Assembly: GCA_012727815.1 (NCBI GenBank)
Contig: JAAYGI010000021.1
Location: forward strand, 1-41,626
DNA length: 41,626 nt
Reading direction: 5' to 3'
Source: Erysipelothrix sp.
Lineage (GTDB): Bacteria > Bacillota_I > Bacilli_A > Erysipelotrichales > Erysipelotrichaceae
Shown here: in pieces, positions 1 to 9,347 of the stretch
How positions within the stretch are numbered: the stretch's first letter is position 1
Layout: each line of letters begins with the position of its first letter
Program-made: the position numbers and the translations under genes
Notes under the pieces: model-generated
What the model was told of the DNA's origin: nothing
The model's database searches: none
Seen by the model: only the letters and a program-made list of their open reading frames with translations

Positions 1-2
1 CA

Positions 3-194
3 ATACTACCACATGTATTCGAAAGATTTTATCGCGGCGATGCAAGTCGTGAACGTTATAGTGGCAGCAGTGGTTTAGGGTTGGCAATATCAAAGTCAAT
101 TATTGAAGCACATGGTGGCACGATTGATGTTAAGAGTAAAGTAGGTAAGGGGACTTGCTTCATTATTAATCTAGATCCTGAAATTACTTACTAA
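3..194 (+). CDS. Sensor histidine kinase, C-terminal fragment
   Basis: The window opens inside a gene; only the last 63 residues are visible. They carry the end of a HATPase_c domain: an FERFYRGD segment (F-box region), then [20 protein letters not shown], which is the glycine-rich G2 box and the helix after it, and the closing [10 protein letters not shown] strand. This is the usual C-terminus of a membrane-bound histidine kinase of the PhoR/VicK type, which autophosphorylates and passes phosphate to a response regulator. The partner and the sensor domain lie upstream, outside the window, so the signal cannot be named. The stop is TAA, 51 bases before the next gene. Confidence 0.85.
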   Translation: MLPHVFERFYRGDASRERYSGSSGLGLAISKSIIEAHGGTIDVKSKVGKGTCFIINLDPEITY

Positions 195-245
195 TCTGTC
201 TTAAGTAGAAAGAAGTAAAAGTTATACAGGAGGGAGGCGAAACAT

Positions 246-536
246 ATGATGTGGGTTTTATTTGGTGTATTAGCAATTATTACAGCTTCGCTGAATGTCC
301 TATGGACAGTAGGTAAGAAAGATGCGAGATGGTTTCGTTTTCTCAGCATGTCGTTTACTGCATTAACACTTGCCGCAGAGTATAGTGTTGTTAAAAGGTG
401 GGTTTTAAGTGCTGATTATAGCGCGATTGAAGATGTTGTACCAACAATGTCGAAAATCCTTTGGTTTTTAACGATACTATCAATCGCAATAAATAGTATC
501 TCTCTATTTGTTGAACCTTCTACTAAAGAAAAATAA
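246..536 (+). CDS. Small three-helix membrane protein, unknown function
   Basis: A 96-residue hydrophobic protein. Three likely membrane helices are visible at about residues 2-20, 32-52 and 69-89, with a charged GKKDARW loop after the first and a basic/acidic tail (EPSTKEK). The segments SFTALTLAAEYS and DVVPTMSKILWFLTILSI resemble a family of small uncharacterised membrane proteins that I associate with Bacillota genomes; I cannot assign a role. A very strong ribosome-binding site (AGGAGGGAGG, 228-237) precedes two consecutive ATG codons (246 and 249); either could be used. It follows the histidine kinase by 51 bases with no visible terminator between, so it is probably co-transcribed with it. 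A terminator follows. Confidence 0.75.
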   Translation: MMWVLFGVLAIITASLNVLWTVGKKDARWFRFLSMSFTALTLAAEYSVVKRWVLSADYSAIEDVVPTMSKILWFLTILSIAINSISLFVEPSTKEK

Positions 537-550
537 AAGAGTTAAGAAAT

Positions 551-577
551 AAAAAGGACATACTAATGTCCTTTTTA
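551..577 (+). terminator. Rho-independent terminator after the small membrane protein
   Basis: Perfect 11-bp inverted repeat (AAAAAGGACAT / ATGTCCTTTTT) around a 4-base loop, ending in a T run. The A-rich left arm makes it potentially active on both strands. It separates the kinase unit from the ybeY unit. The bases from here to 732 hold no gene that I can see. Confidence 0.85.
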
Positions 578-732
578 CCTCTTTGAACTTCGATATAAGC
601 ATTGGTAGGGGATATATCCTTTTTGCATATGAAAATTACTCTATTTAAAATATATTTTTACGCTAAGGTATTATAGATGTAATATATTGCAATTCCCCCC
701 ATATAAACACATTTTTATACCTCAGTAATCAA

Positions 733-761
733 TTGAAAAAAGGATAGTAAAATGATATAAT
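733..761 (+). promoter_or_regulatory. Sigma-A promoter for the ybeY operon
   Basis: TTGAAA (733-738), a 17-base spacer, and TATAAT (756-761) with the extended -10 TG two bases upstream (TGATATAAT). It is a near-consensus housekeeping promoter. The expected start of transcription is around 768, so the 5' leader would be only about ten bases and the GGAG ribosome site (768-771) would sit at its very end. Confidence 0.75.
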
Positions 762-778
762 ATCCATGGAGTGTGCAT

Positions 779-1234
779 ATGGAAATAACTTTTATAAATC
801 AGAGTGAAGACAGTACTTGGGAAAACTATGAACAATACTTAAGGCCTTTGTTAGAGAAGACTTTAAATCTTGTTTCTTTTTCTTTAGATGTTGAAGTATC
901 AATCGTGTTGGTAGATACAGAAACGATACATCAATACAATAAAGATTACAGAAATATAGACAGACCTACAGATGTGTTAAGTTTTGTTGATGGTGATGTA
1001 TTTGACGGTGTTACATCTCTTGGAGATATAATAATCTCTGTAGATGCATGTAAATCACAAGCACAGGAATACAAACACTCAATAAAAAGAGAGTTCTTAT
1101 TTCTAGTAGTACATGGTTATTTACACTTACTGGGATATGATCATGAAACAGAAGATGAAGAAAAAGAGATGTTGAGATTACAGAAGGAGATACTAAGTGG
1201 AATTGCTGATAGATTTGACGAAGAGATTCATTAG
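779..1234 (+). CDS. ybeY: Endoribonuclease YbeY (rRNA maturation factor)
   Basis: YbeY is a metal-dependent endoribonuclease that helps 16S rRNA 3'-end maturation and 70S ribosome quality control in the cytoplasm. The diagnostic zinc-site motif is near the C-terminus: HGYLHLLGYDHE, with the three metal-ligand histidines, followed by an acidic helix (EDEEKEM). The NKDYRNIDRPTDVLSF segment before it is also family-typical. Length (151 aa from ATG 779) is normal. GGAG at 768-771 fits ATG 779; a GTG six bases upstream is the alternative. The 3' end overlaps dgkA by 38 bases, as in the conserved Bacillota cluster ybeY-dgkA-cdd-era. Confidence 0.95.
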   Translation: MEITFINQSEDSTWENYEQYLRPLLEKTLNLVSFSLDVEVSIVLVDTETIHQYNKDYRNIDRPTDVLSFVDGDVFDGVTSLGDIIISVDACKSQAQEYKHSIKREFLFLVVHGYLHLLGYDHETEDEEKEMLRLQKEILSGIADRFDEEIH

Positions 1235-1565
1235 AAAATTCATAAATGCATTTAGTGGTTTGTGGGCAGGAATACGTTATGATAACAGTATTTTACTACA
1301 ATTTGTTCTGGCAGTCGCATCCATAATTGTATTTGCAATTATTAAAATTACTTTTGTGGAATGGATGTTTGTAATTAATGCGATATTTATTGTTATTATT
1401 ACAGAATTCCTAAACTCATCAGTAGAGGATCTTTGTGACCTCTTGGTTGACAAATATGATCTACATGTAAAAGAAATTAAAGATATTGCTGCGGCAGCAG
1501 TACTTCTCAGTGCAATATATGCAGTTATTGTTGCAGTGATAATCGTAGGGAGACATATGCTATGA
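1197..1565 (+). CDS. dgkA: Diacylglycerol/undecaprenol kinase DgkA
   Basis: Small integral membrane lipid kinase, 122 aa, which in Gram-positive bacteria phosphorylates undecaprenol to recycle the cell-wall lipid carrier. A short amphipathic N-terminus (KRFIRKFINAFSGLWAGI) is followed by three membrane helices. Between helices 2 and 3 lies the catalytic motif TEFLNSSVEDLCDL, matching the family pattern E-x-x-N-T/S-x-x-E. The KDIAAAAVLLSA stretch is also typical. GTG start chosen because AAGGAG (1184-1189) lies seven bases before it. It overlaps ybeY by 38 bases and cdd by four (ATGA), indicating translational coupling. Confidence 0.93.
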   Translation: MELLIDLTKRFIRKFINAFSGLWAGIRYDNSILLQFVLAVASIIVFAIIKITFVEWMFVINAIFIVIITEFLNSSVEDLCDLLVDKYDLHVKEIKDIAAAAVLLSAIYAVIVAVIIVGRHML

Positions 1566-1966
1566 AAGATAAATTACTAACTGAAGCATTCAAAGCAATG
1601 GAGAATGCTTATGCGCCTTATTCAAACTATCATGTAGGATCTAGCATCCTGACAAAAGATGGTGTGATTACCCATGGTGCTAATATTGAAAACGCATCTT
1701 ATGGTGCATCAAATTGTGGTGAAAGAAGTGCAATCTTTGCAACGTATTCAAAAGGATATAGAAAAGAAGATATTGAAGGAATAGCAATTGTTACTGATGG
1801 TGACATACTAGCAGGACCTTGTGGTATTTGCAGACAAGTCTTATCTGAGCTCTTAAATCTAGATACCCCAATTTACTTATCAAATAAAAAAGAAGAAAAA
1901 ACAACAAACATCCAAGAGCTTATGCCAATGATGTTTGGAAGAAAGGATCTTGATGACAGACTTTAA
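1562..1966 (+). CDS. cdd: Cytidine deaminase
   Basis: Tetramer-type cytidine deaminase (134 aa) of pyrimidine salvage, converting cytidine/deoxycytidine to uridine/deoxyuridine. The active-site pair is clear: the substrate/zinc motif NIENASYGASNCGERSAIF, with zinc Cys and catalytic Glu in CGER (more often CAER), and the second zinc motif PCGICRQVLSE. The N-terminal YAPYSNYHVG is the family signature. Start ATG overlaps the dgkA stop (ATGA). The 3' end overlaps the era start by 14 bases. Adjacent to era as in most Bacillota. Confidence 0.96.
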   Translation: MKDKLLTEAFKAMENAYAPYSNYHVGSSILTKDGVITHGANIENASYGASNCGERSAIFATYSKGYRKEDIEGIAIVTDGDILAGPCGICRQVLSELLNLDTPIYLSNKKEEKTTNIQELMPMMFGRKDLDDRL

Positions 1967-2852
1967 ATCAGGTTTTGTATCTATTGTAGGAAGACCCAAT
2001 GCTGGGAAATCAACACTTATCAATCAATTGGTAAAACAAAAGATTGCAATCGTTACAGATAAACCACAAACAACACGCGATGCAATCATCGGTGTCTTAA
2101 CAGAAGAAGAATACCAAATTATATTCACAGATACACCAGGAGTTCATAAACCTAAACATGAATTAGGAAACAGAATGAATGCAATTGCATATTCAAACTT
2201 TAGAGGAATGGATTTAATCTACTACCTAATGGATGCAAGTGTGCCTTTTGGAACAGGTGACCAATTTATCATTGATAAATTAGCAAAAGTAAAAACACCT
2301 ATCATTCTTGTCTTAAACAAGATTGATGCAATTTCCCAAGATGCATTATTACTGCGTATTGTTGAAATGAAAGAAAAATTAGACTTTGCAGAAATTGTGC
2401 CCTTATAAGCACTTAACAATGCAAACACCGATACACTTTTAGATGTTACATTATCATACTTAGATGATGGGATTATGTATTATCCAAAAGATACTGTATC
2501 AGCATATCCAGAACAATTTATAATTGCAGAAATTATCAGAGAGAAGATTATCAATCTTACTGAAGAAGAAATACCACACTCAGTTGCAGTTGCAATAGAG
2601 AAAATGGTACGCAAGAAAAATGTACTGGTTATCAGTGTTGTTATCTTCGTGAATAGAGATTCACAAAAAGGAATGATCATTGGTAAACAAGGTAAAATGA
2701 TTTCTCAAATTGGACAACAAGCACGTGAAGAATTAGAAAGTTTACTTGGAGAAAAAGTATACTTAGAAAACTACGTTCGCGTTGAAAAGAATTGGCGTAA
2801 TAAAGACCGCTTGTTGAATCAACTGGGATATATTGAAATAGAAGAAGCTTAA
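1953..2852 (+). pseudogene. era: GTPase Era, interrupted by an in-frame stop
   Basis: Era binds the 3' end of 16S rRNA and drives 30S assembly. Read through one TAA codon, the frame gives a full-length 299-residue Era. N-terminal GTPase motifs are G1 GRPNAGKS (13-20), G2 TT, G3 DTPG (60-63), and G4 NKID. The stop (2406-2408) is codon 152, in the context VP-L-stop-A, exactly where Era carries the G5 serine (VPISA); TCA to TAA is a single change. The same frame continues directly into the linker and the C-terminal KH domain (GKQGKMISQIG, the GxxG loop) up to 2852, with no other defect. ATG 1953 is chosen over upstream TTG because of AAAGGA at 1942-1947. Either a real nonsense mutation or a sequence error; the remaining codons show no decay. 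Confidence 0.9.
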
Positions 2853-2875
2853 AAGAAGATGGGATGGTACTTAAA

Positions 2876-4246
2876 ATGAGTAAATTTGAATTTGAAAAAA
2901 TAGTGAGTCACGTTAGAACCGCAGGTTTTGTATTCCAAGGTTCTGAAATTTATGGTGGATTGGCAAATACTTGGGACTATGGTCCTTTAGGAATCAACCT
3001 AAAAGATAATGTTAAAGAATTATGGTGGAATGCGTTTATTCGCAAGAACCAATACAACGTAGGATTACAATCAGCAATCCTAATGAATCCAAAAGTATGG
3101 GAAGCAAGTGGACACTTGGAAACATTCAACGATCCACTTATGGACTGTAGAAGTTGTAACACACGTCACCGTGCAGATAAATTAATTGAAGAGTTTACAA
3201 ACAATGAAGTTAATGCAGGTGCAATGACTGTTGAGGAAATGGCTTCATACATTGAAAAACATAAAATTCCATGTCCAAAATGTGGTAAACATGACTTCAC
3301 ACCTATTCGTGAATTCAACCTAATGTTTAAAACATTCCAAGGTGTTGTAGAAGAGAGTAGTAATGCTGTTTACTTAAGACCAGAAACAGCACAAGGTATC
3401 TTTGTTAACTTTAAAAACGTACAACGTTCAATGCGTAAAAAATTACCATTTGGTATTGGCCAAGTTGGTAAATCATTTAGAAACGAAATTACACCAGGAC
3501 AATTCATTTTTAGAACAAGAGAATTTGAACAAATGGAATTACAATTCTTTGTTAAACCAGAAGAAGCAAACCAATGGTATGAATACTGGAAGCAATTCGC
3601 AATGGATTTCCTTGTTGATATGGGAATCAAGCGTGAGAACTTACGATTTAGAGATCACGATGCAGATGAGTTAAGCCACTATTCAGAAGGTACTGTTGAT
3701 ATTGAATATAAATTCCCTTGGGGATTTGATGAAATTTGGGGTATTGCAAACCGTACAGACTACGACTTAAGCCAACACCAAAAATTCTCAAAACAAAACC
3801 TTGAATACCACGATTCAGAAACAAATGAGAAATTCATTCCATATGTTATTGAACCATCCGTTGGTGTAGAACGTTTAATGCTAGCACTTATGTGTGATGC
3901 ATACGATGAAGAAGAATTAGAAAATGATACAAGAACTGTAATGCATTTCTCACCACGTGTTGCTCCTGTTAAAGCAACTGTCTTACCATTATCTAGAAAA
4001 CTATCAGATGATGCACGTAAGGTTTGGGAAAGACTTGTAGATGAATTTGAAACTGAATTTGATGAAACAGCAAGTATTGGTAAACGATACAGAAGACAAG
4101 ATGCAATTGGAACACCATACTGTGTAACATTTGACTTTGACTCATTAGAAGACAATCAAGTCACAATTAGAGAACGTGATTCAATGGAACAAAAACGAGT
4201 TTCTGTTGATGAAGCAATTGCAATCATTAAAAAAGCAATTAAATAA
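2876..4246 (+). CDS. glyQS: Glycyl-tRNA synthetase, single-chain dimeric type
   Basis: Class II synthetase charging tRNA-Gly, here the alpha2 eukaryote/Mollicute-like form of 456 aa rather than the alpha2beta2 GlyQ+GlyS form. Seen in order: N-terminal [20 protein letters not shown] signature, a zinc module with CRSC (91-94) and CPKC (133-136), motif 2 in [20 protein letters not shown], and motif 3 in [13 protein letters not shown]; the anticodon-binding domain ([12 protein letters not shown] onward) closes the protein. ATG 2876 is preferred because relatives begin MSKF-; an in-frame ATG at 2864 is the alternative. No T-box leader is present: the gene follows era by only 23 bases. Confidence 0.96.
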   Translation: MSKFEFEKIVSHVRTAGFVFQGSEIYGGLANTWDYGPLGINLKDNVKELWWNAFIRKNQYNVGLQSAILMNPKVWEASGHLETFNDPLMDCRSCNTRHRADKLIEEFTNNEVNAGAMTVEEMASYIEKHKIPCPKCGKHDFTPIREFNLMFKTFQGVVEESSNAVYLRPETAQGIFVNFKNVQRSMRKKLPFGIGQVGKSFRNEITPGQFIFRTREFEQMELQFFVKPEEANQWYEYWKQFAMDFLVDMGIKRENLRFRDHDADELSHYSEGTVDIEYKFPWGFDEIWGIANRTDYDLSQHQKFSKQNLEYHDSETNEKFIPYVIEPSVGVERLMLALMCDAYDEEELENDTRTVMHFSPRVAPVKATVLPLSRKLSDDARKVWERLVDEFETEFDETASIGKRYRRQDAIGTPYCVTFDFDSLEDNQVTIRERDSMEQKRVSVDEAIAIIKKAIK

Positions 4247-4268
4247 TTAAAATGTAAAGGATGATTTG

Positions 4269-6026
4269 ATGGGGAATATACCAAAAGAACTTATAGATGA
4301 TATAAGAGCAAAATCAGATATTGTTGAAACAGTATCGTCATATATCCCTTTAAATAAAAAAGGGAAAAACTTTGTTGGTTTGTGTCCTTTTCATGAGGAC
4401 TCTAACCCATCAATGTCAGTAAATCCTGAACGCCAAATATTCAAATGTTTTGTATGTGGTGAGGGTGGTAATGTATTTACATTCATTGAAAAGTATGAGA
4501 AATCAAACTTTGTCAGTGCTGTTATAAAACAAGCAAGAAATCTTAATATCGATATGTCTCGCTATGAAACAACAAGCATCAAACCGGTAAACAAACATAA
4601 AGAAAAACTATTTGCATTGATGAAGGATGTTCAAAACTTTACTTCATACCAGCTTAAGTCAAAAGATGGTGCAGCAGCACTAGAGGTCTTAAGGCAACGT
4701 GGCTATCCCGATGAAATTATTGAAAAATTTGGAATTGGAGTGGCTTTATCAGGAAATCAGATATTGAAATTCTTAAAAGCTAAAGGTTATACAGAAGAAG
4801 AAATGTTAAGTGCTGATATTATACGTATTGGAGCTCAAGATTTACAAGATGTATTTTATCAAAGGATTATGTTTCCTATCAACGACCAATATGGTAATAC
4901 CATTGCCTTCAGTGCACGAGCACTTGATCAAAACAGTAAAGTTAAATATATTAACACTGGAGAAAGTGAACTATATACTAAAGGTAATAACATATACAAC
5001 CTTGATAGGGTAAAAAAAGAATTTAGAAATGCTGAGACAATGATTATAACTGAAGGTGTTACCGATGTATTTGCCTTCTCAATGGCAGGATATGATAATG
5101 CCGTGTCATTACTTGGAGTAGCGTGTTCAGAAACACAACTCCAACTCATTAAACGTAATACAAAATCTGTACTCTTAGCATTTGATGCTGATAAGGCAGG
5201 GTATGATGCAACCTTTGCACTGGGCTTAAAACTCAGCAGAATGCACATCCCATTAAAGATATGGTATAATGATTCTTCTTTAGATCCAGATGATCTATAT
5301 AAGCAAAAGGGAAAAGAAGCCATATCAAAAGGAATTGAAGAAGCACTAGGATGGTTTGATTTTCTACTAACATATGGTATTGGTTTATACGGTATAGACG
5401 CTTTTGATGATAAAAGACGCCTTATATCATTCTATCTACCACATTTAGAAAACCAAGACACGCTCACACAAGATTTCTATTTAGGACAATTAAGTAAGGT
5501 ATCTGGTTTTGATGTATTGACATTAAAAGCACAACTTAGAAATACAAACGCTCCTATAGAAAACTATGAGACACAAACAGCGCCTGTTGTAGAAAATTAC
5601 AATGATGCACTTTATACACAAAATATTCCAAGAGCTGAGCTTGAAATACTAAATCAGATGATATTATCTAAAGAAGCAACACAAATCTTTAGTAAGTCTC
5701 TGGGGTTTCTACCCAACGAATTGGCTCAAGAAACAGCACTTTTAATACAAAATGTATATAGAACACAAGATCATTTAGATCTGGCTGATGTACTATCAAA
5801 TGAACTAAGCGATAAAATGCGTAAATTCATTTTAGAACTAGAAGACAGACTTACATTCTATGCATATGAAAAAGAAATAGTTGAAGAAAATATAGAAGCC
5901 ATTAAGCAAAAAATGGATTCAAATAATAGTAGCAGTATGCTGAATAAATTAAAACTTGCTCAAGGAAAAGAAGAGCAGTCGAAATTATTAGATGCAATAC
6001 TAAAACGTAAAAATACTAGGAGGTAA
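4269..6026 (+). CDS. dnaG: DNA primase DnaG
   Basis: Synthesises RNA primers at the replication fork. Domains in order: CHC2 zinc finger with ligands Cys39, His42, Cys60, Cys63 ([10 protein letters not shown] ... [10 protein letters not shown]); the RNA polymerase core with a TOPRIM fold around residues 255-340 ([10 protein letters not shown], then [10 protein letters not shown] with the metal-binding acidic residues); and a divergent C-terminal helicase-binding region rich in Glu/Lys. 585 aa is usual for the family. ATG 4269 is preceded by AAAGGATGA; a TTG three bases upstream is the alternative. rpoD begins two bases after the stop: the macromolecular-synthesis operon dnaG-rpoD, without rpsU. 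Confidence 0.96.
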   Translation: MGNIPKELIDDIRAKSDIVETVSSYIPLNKKGKNFVGLCPFHEDSNPSMSVNPERQIFKCFVCGEGGNVFTFIEKYEKSNFVSAVIKQARNLNIDMSRYETTSIKPVNKHKEKLFALMKDVQNFTSYQLKSKDGAAALEVLRQRGYPDEIIEKFGIGVALSGNQILKFLKAKGYTEEEMLSADIIRIGAQDLQDVFYQRIMFPINDQYGNTIAFSARALDQNSKVKYINTGESELYTKGNNIYNLDRVKKEFRNAETMIITEGVTDVFAFSMAGYDNAVSLLGVACSETQLQLIKRNTKSVLLAFDADKAGYDATFALGLKLSRMHIPLKIWYNDSSLDPDDLYKQKGKEAISKGIEEALGWFDFLLTYGIGLYGIDAFDDKRRLISFYLPHLENQDTLTQDFYLGQLSKVSGFDVLTLKAQLRNTNAPIENYETQTAPVVENYNDALYTQNIPRAELEILNQMILSKEATQIFSKSLGFLPNELAQETALLIQNVYRTQDHLDLADVLSNELSDKMRKFILELEDRLTFYAYEKEIVEENIEAIKQKMDSNNSSSMLNKLKLAQGKEEQSKLLDAILKRKNTRR

Positions 6027-6028
6027 TT

Positions 6029-7369
6029 ATGAAAAAAGTTAAAACTTTAGATCAAGTAAAATTATCATTAATTAAGGATTACAAAGAAGAGGGGGTTTTA
6101 CTAAATAGTGAAGTTGAAAAAGCAATATCACATTTAGAATTAACAGATGATCAAACAGATGAGCTATTCAACTGGTTTGGTGAAAATGACATTGTCCTAA
6201 CAGATGAAGATGATGAAGAGTTTTTAGACGAAGATGAAGAGTTTTTAGGTGATGAAGATATCGATGGTGATTCTGAAGATGGTCCATTTGATGAATCAAG
6301 AAACACAGTAGACTTAAGATCTTATGACAATGAACTGACAACACAAAACGAAATTAGAATCAGTGACCCTGTAAAAATGTACTTAAAAGAGATTGGACGT
6401 ACAAACTTACTAACAGCAAAAGACGAACTTCAAATTGCACGTCGCGCGGATGAGGGTGAACTTGCTAAAACAATGGTTAAAGAAATCTATAAAGATCGTA
6501 TTGATCCTGATATCTCAGATGAAGATCTAGAAAATTTAAATATTGACGATGTTCGTATGACAATTGTCGCACATTATAAAAACGATGAAGCAAACCTAGC
6601 ATATGTAGAAAACGTACTGAACGCATACTATGATGGTCAAGAAGCAAGAGATCTATTAATCTCAGCTAACTTACGACTTGTAGTATCAATCGCGCGTAAA
6701 TACTTAGGTCGTGGAATGTTATTCTTAGATTTAATTCAAGAAGGTAATATGGGGCTGATTCGTGCAGTTGAAAAATTCGACTACTCATTAAAATATAAAT
6801 TCTCAACTTATGCTACATGGTGGATTAGACAAGCTATAACACGCGCTATTGCGGACCAAGCACGTACAATCAGAATTCCAGTACACATGGTTGAAACAAT
6901 TAACAAACTAACTCGTATTCAAAGACAACTTGTACAAGAATTAGGAAGAGAACCAGAAGCTGAAGAAATTGCAGCCCAAATGGAAAATATGACACCTGAA
7001 AGAGTACGTGAAATTCAAAAAATTGCACTAGATCCTGTATCACTTGAAACACCAATTGGTGAAGAAAATGATTCACATTTGGGTGACTTTATTGAAGATA
7101 AAGATGCATTATCACCAAGTGACTTTGCAAACAATCAGTTATTAAAAGATGAAATTGACATGGTTCTTCAAGGTCTTACAGAACGAGAAGAAAAAGTACT
7201 TAGATTAAGATTTGGTCTAGAAGATGGCCGTACACGCACATTAGAAGAGGTTGGAAAAGAATTCAACGTTACACGTGAAAGAATTCGTCAAATCGAAGCA
7301 AAAGCACTTCGTAAACTAAAACACCCAACCCGTTCAAAACGTCTACGTGACTTTATGGAAAGCCATTAA
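6029..7369 (+). CDS. rpoD: Primary sigma factor RpoD (SigA)
   Basis: Housekeeping sigma-70 factor, 446 aa. An N-terminal region 1.1-like helical part is followed by a very acidic linker (residues about 55-90) that contains an in-frame near-tandem duplication of 21 bases (DEEFLDE then DEEFLGD, 6212-6253). Then come region 1.2 ([11 protein letters not shown]), regions 2.1-2.4 ([40 protein letters not shown]), region 3 ([13 protein letters not shown]), and region 4.2 with its helix-turn-helix ([20 protein letters not shown]). AGGAGG lies just before ATG. The motif-rich regions 2.4 and 4.2 are intact, consistent with the TTGaca/TATAAT promoters found in this window. Confidence 0.97.
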   Translation: MKKVKTLDQVKLSLIKDYKEEGVLLNSEVEKAISHLELTDDQTDELFNWFGENDIVLTDEDDEEFLDEDEEFLGDEDIDGDSEDGPFDESRNTVDLRSYDNELTTQNEIRISDPVKMYLKEIGRTNLLTAKDELQIARRADEGELAKTMVKEIYKDRIDPDISDEDLENLNIDDVRMTIVAHYKNDEANLAYVENVLNAYYDGQEARDLLISANLRLVVSIARKYLGRGMLFLDLIQEGNMGLIRAVEKFDYSLKYKFSTYATWWIRQAITRAIADQARTIRIPVHMVETINKLTRIQRQLVQELGREPEAEEIAAQMENMTPERVREIQKIALDPVSLETPIGEENDSHLGDFIEDKDALSPSDFANNQLLKDEIDMVLQGLTEREEKVLRLRFGLEDGRTRTLEEVGKEFNVTRERIRQIEAKALRKLKHPTRSKRLRDFMESH

Positions 7370-8034
7370 TGAGCGTATCAAAACGTCTTCAAGCAATACT
7401 TGATCTTATCGATAAGACAGATGTTATTGTTGATGTGGGTACGGATCATGGATACTTAATAATCCAAGCAATTAAAGATGGAAAATGTAAGAAAGCTTAT
7501 GGACTTGATATTGCATCAGGTCCCTTAAGTTATGCTCAAAGAAATGTTATAGAACATGGTTTTGAATCTTATATAGAACTTGAATTGATGGATGGATTAG
7601 AAGACTTTGACCAGGATGCAAATACTTTTGTAATTGCAGGAATGGGTGCAGAGACAATTCTTAGTATTCTTGATAATTATGAATTCAATACAAATCAAAG
7701 GCTAATAATTCAGTCCAATACAAAGCATTATTGGTTAAGAAAAGAACTGATAGAAAGAGGATTTCACTTTATTGATGAGATGTTTCTTTATGACAATAAA
7801 AAAGCAGTTACTCTTTTCAAAATCAAAAAAGGGCAGAAATCATATTCTGATAAAGAACTATATTTAGGTCCTATACTTTGTAAACAGGATAATAAACCAT
7901 ATCACCAATACTTAAAAAAAGAATATAAAAAGATACAAGAAGTGAGTAAATTTAATACTGATTATATAAAATTATTGGATTATCTCAAAGAATACTTGTT
8001 AGAAAAGGGTGTTATAAATGAAACAAATAACTAA
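7369..8034 (+). CDS. trmK: tRNA (adenine(22)-N1)-methyltransferase TrmK
   Basis: SAM-dependent Rossmann-fold enzyme methylating A22 of certain tRNAs, known from Bacillus YqfN. 221 aa. The SAM-binding motif I is VIVDVGTDHGYL near residue 20, and motif post-I is YGLDIASGPL; VIAGMGAETI (about residue 88) is a family signature. The rest is a helical C-terminal domain. The ATG shares its A with the rpoD stop codon, so translation is coupled. In Bacillus the same gene lies directly downstream of rpoD/sigA, which supports the assignment. Confidence 0.93.
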   Translation: MSVSKRLQAILDLIDKTDVIVDVGTDHGYLIIQAIKDGKCKKAYGLDIASGPLSYAQRNVIEHGFESYIELELMDGLEDFDQDANTFVIAGMGAETILSILDNYEFNTNQRLIIQSNTKHYWLRKELIERGFHFIDEMFLYDNKKAVTLFKIKKGQKSYSDKELYLGPILCKQDNKPYHQYLKKEYKKIQEVSKFNTDYIKLLDYLKEYLLEKGVINETNN

Positions 8035-9346
8035 AGATTTTATGGCTTTAAACAGGTTCAAATCACCAACATCAGTACAAAGTGATGTATTAGAGCAAAT
8101 AAATAAAAAGAATGATCTAATTGTTATGGCCCCTACAGGTACAGGGAAAACACACAGTTTTCTTTTTGCAATCTTAGAGACTGTAGATCCAACTATTATA
8201 TCAAACCAAGCAATTATACTTGCACCAACACGTGAACTTGCAATGCAAATTTACGATTTTACAGCAATGATTAAAGAAGTTGAACCTAATATGACGGTTG
8301 AACTGGCAATTGGTGGGATGGATAACTCTAGATTAAAAACAAGACTAGAAGAACAACCCCATATATTAATAACAACTCCTGGGAAATTCCAAGATGTTTT
8401 ATCATGGTCAGTCTTAAGAGTAGATACAGTAAAATTATTAATAATAGATGAAATGGATATGATGTTTGACTATGGATTTATTGAAGAAATAGATAGTATT
8501 GCTTCAAGATTCTTAGATAACACACGTTTTATGCTATTTAGTGCAACATTACCTCAAGGATTAAACCAATTTATTAAAAAATATCTAAGAAATCCAGTAC
8601 AAATTCAATCTCAAGAGGAAAGATTCCAACCTAAGATTGAACATATATTGATCCACAGAAGACACAAAAGCTTAGAAGCATCTGTTTTAGATGTATTGCT
8701 AGCAATCAATCCATCACTTGTAATTGTTTTTGCAAATACAAAAGAAGCTGTTTCAAAAATAGCACTCTACTTAAGAGAGTTTGGTATTGATAATGTTGAG
8801 ATTCATGGAGATGTTGATGACAGAGCAAGAATGCAAGTTGTTAAACGTATAAGAACAGGGAAAGTACGCTATATTATTGCAACTGACCTTGCAGCACGTG
8901 GAATCGACTTACCAGAAGTATCACACGTTGTGAATGCAAACATTCCGACCTATGACTTATCATTCTATACACACCGTGCAGGACGTACAGGACGTACAGG
9001 TCGTGATGGATACTGTATTAGCTTGGTTGATGATTCGGATCAAAATGCAATAACACGCCTTATGGCACAAAATGTTACATTTAAATTCATGCGAATCAAT
9101 AAAGATACATTGGCTGATTCAAGACCATTCTTTAACTTTGAAAGAAGAAAAAGACCACTTGATCCAGAAGTTGTTGCAAAACTTAAACGTAAAAATGTTA
9201 AAGTCAAACCTGGATATAAACGTAAACACAAACAAAAAATTGAAAAATTAATGCAACAAAGACGTAGAGAAGTTATCAAAACAGATATCAAACGTCAAAA
9301 GAAAGAGCGTGCTAAAGACCGCCAAGCAAAAATGAAAGAAGATTAA
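8018..9346 (+). CDS. cshB: DEAD-box RNA helicase, CshB-like
   Basis: ATP-dependent RNA helicase of 442 aa. Motifs in order: Q motif (FKSPTSVQSDVLEQI), motif I APTGTGKTH, Ia APTRELAM, Ib TTPGKF, motif II DEMD (8447-8458; Met replaces the usual Ala), motif III SAT, motif IV region FANTKEAV, V TDLAARGIDLPEVSHVVN, VI HRAGRTGRTGR. The C-terminus (from about residue 375) is a strongly basic Arg/Lys tail, as is common for RNA-binding extensions of cold-shock helicases. It overlaps trmK by 17 bases; in Bacillus yqfR/cshB lies close to trmK. The helicase family is certain, the exact orthologue less so. Confidence 0.88.
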   Translation: MKQITKDFMALNRFKSPTSVQSDVLEQINKKNDLIVMAPTGTGKTHSFLFAILETVDPTIISNQAIILAPTRELAMQIYDFTAMIKEVEPNMTVELAIGGMDNSRLKTRLEEQPHILITTPGKFQDVLSWSVLRVDTVKLLIIDEMDMMFDYGFIEEIDSIASRFLDNTRFMLFSATLPQGLNQFIKKYLRNPVQIQSQEERFQPKIEHILIHRRHKSLEASVLDVLLAINPSLVIVFANTKEAVSKIALYLREFGIDNVEIHGDVDDRARMQVVKRIRTGKVRYIIATDLAARGIDLPEVSHVVNANIPTYDLSFYTHRAGRTGRTGRDGYCISLVDDSDQNAITRLMAQNVTFKFMRINKDTLADSRPFFNFERRKRPLDPEVVAKLKRKNVKVKPGYKRKHKQKIEKLMQQRRREVIKTDIKRQKKERAKDRQAKMKED

Positions 9347-9347
9347 T

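Noticed and set aside
605-625. Second terminator at GGATATATCC followed by TTTTT
   Set aside because: The palindrome is too short to form a stable hairpin with a loop; the strong terminator at 551-577 already ends the unit.
2406-2408. TAA in era as a sense (reassigned or recoded) codon
   Set aside because: TAA ends many intact genes here (e.g. purL, purC, ybeY region genes), TGA ends purM and no recoding signal is visible, so reassignment is not supported.
2222-2428. Minus-strand reading frame opposite era, and similar antisense frames such as 3760-4155, 4928-5323, 22789-23055 and 29534-29818
   Set aside because: They lie fully inside strongly conserved genes on the other strand, have no ribosome sites and give no recognisable protein; they are by-products of the coding frame.
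2853-2875. A T-box leader for glyQS
   Set aside because: Only 23 bases separate the end of era from the start codon, and no specifier loop, T-box sequence or terminator is present.
6212-6253. Repeat in rpoD as a sign of gene damage
   Set aside because: The 21-base near-duplication is in frame within the acidic, poorly conserved linker, and all functional sigma regions downstream are intact.
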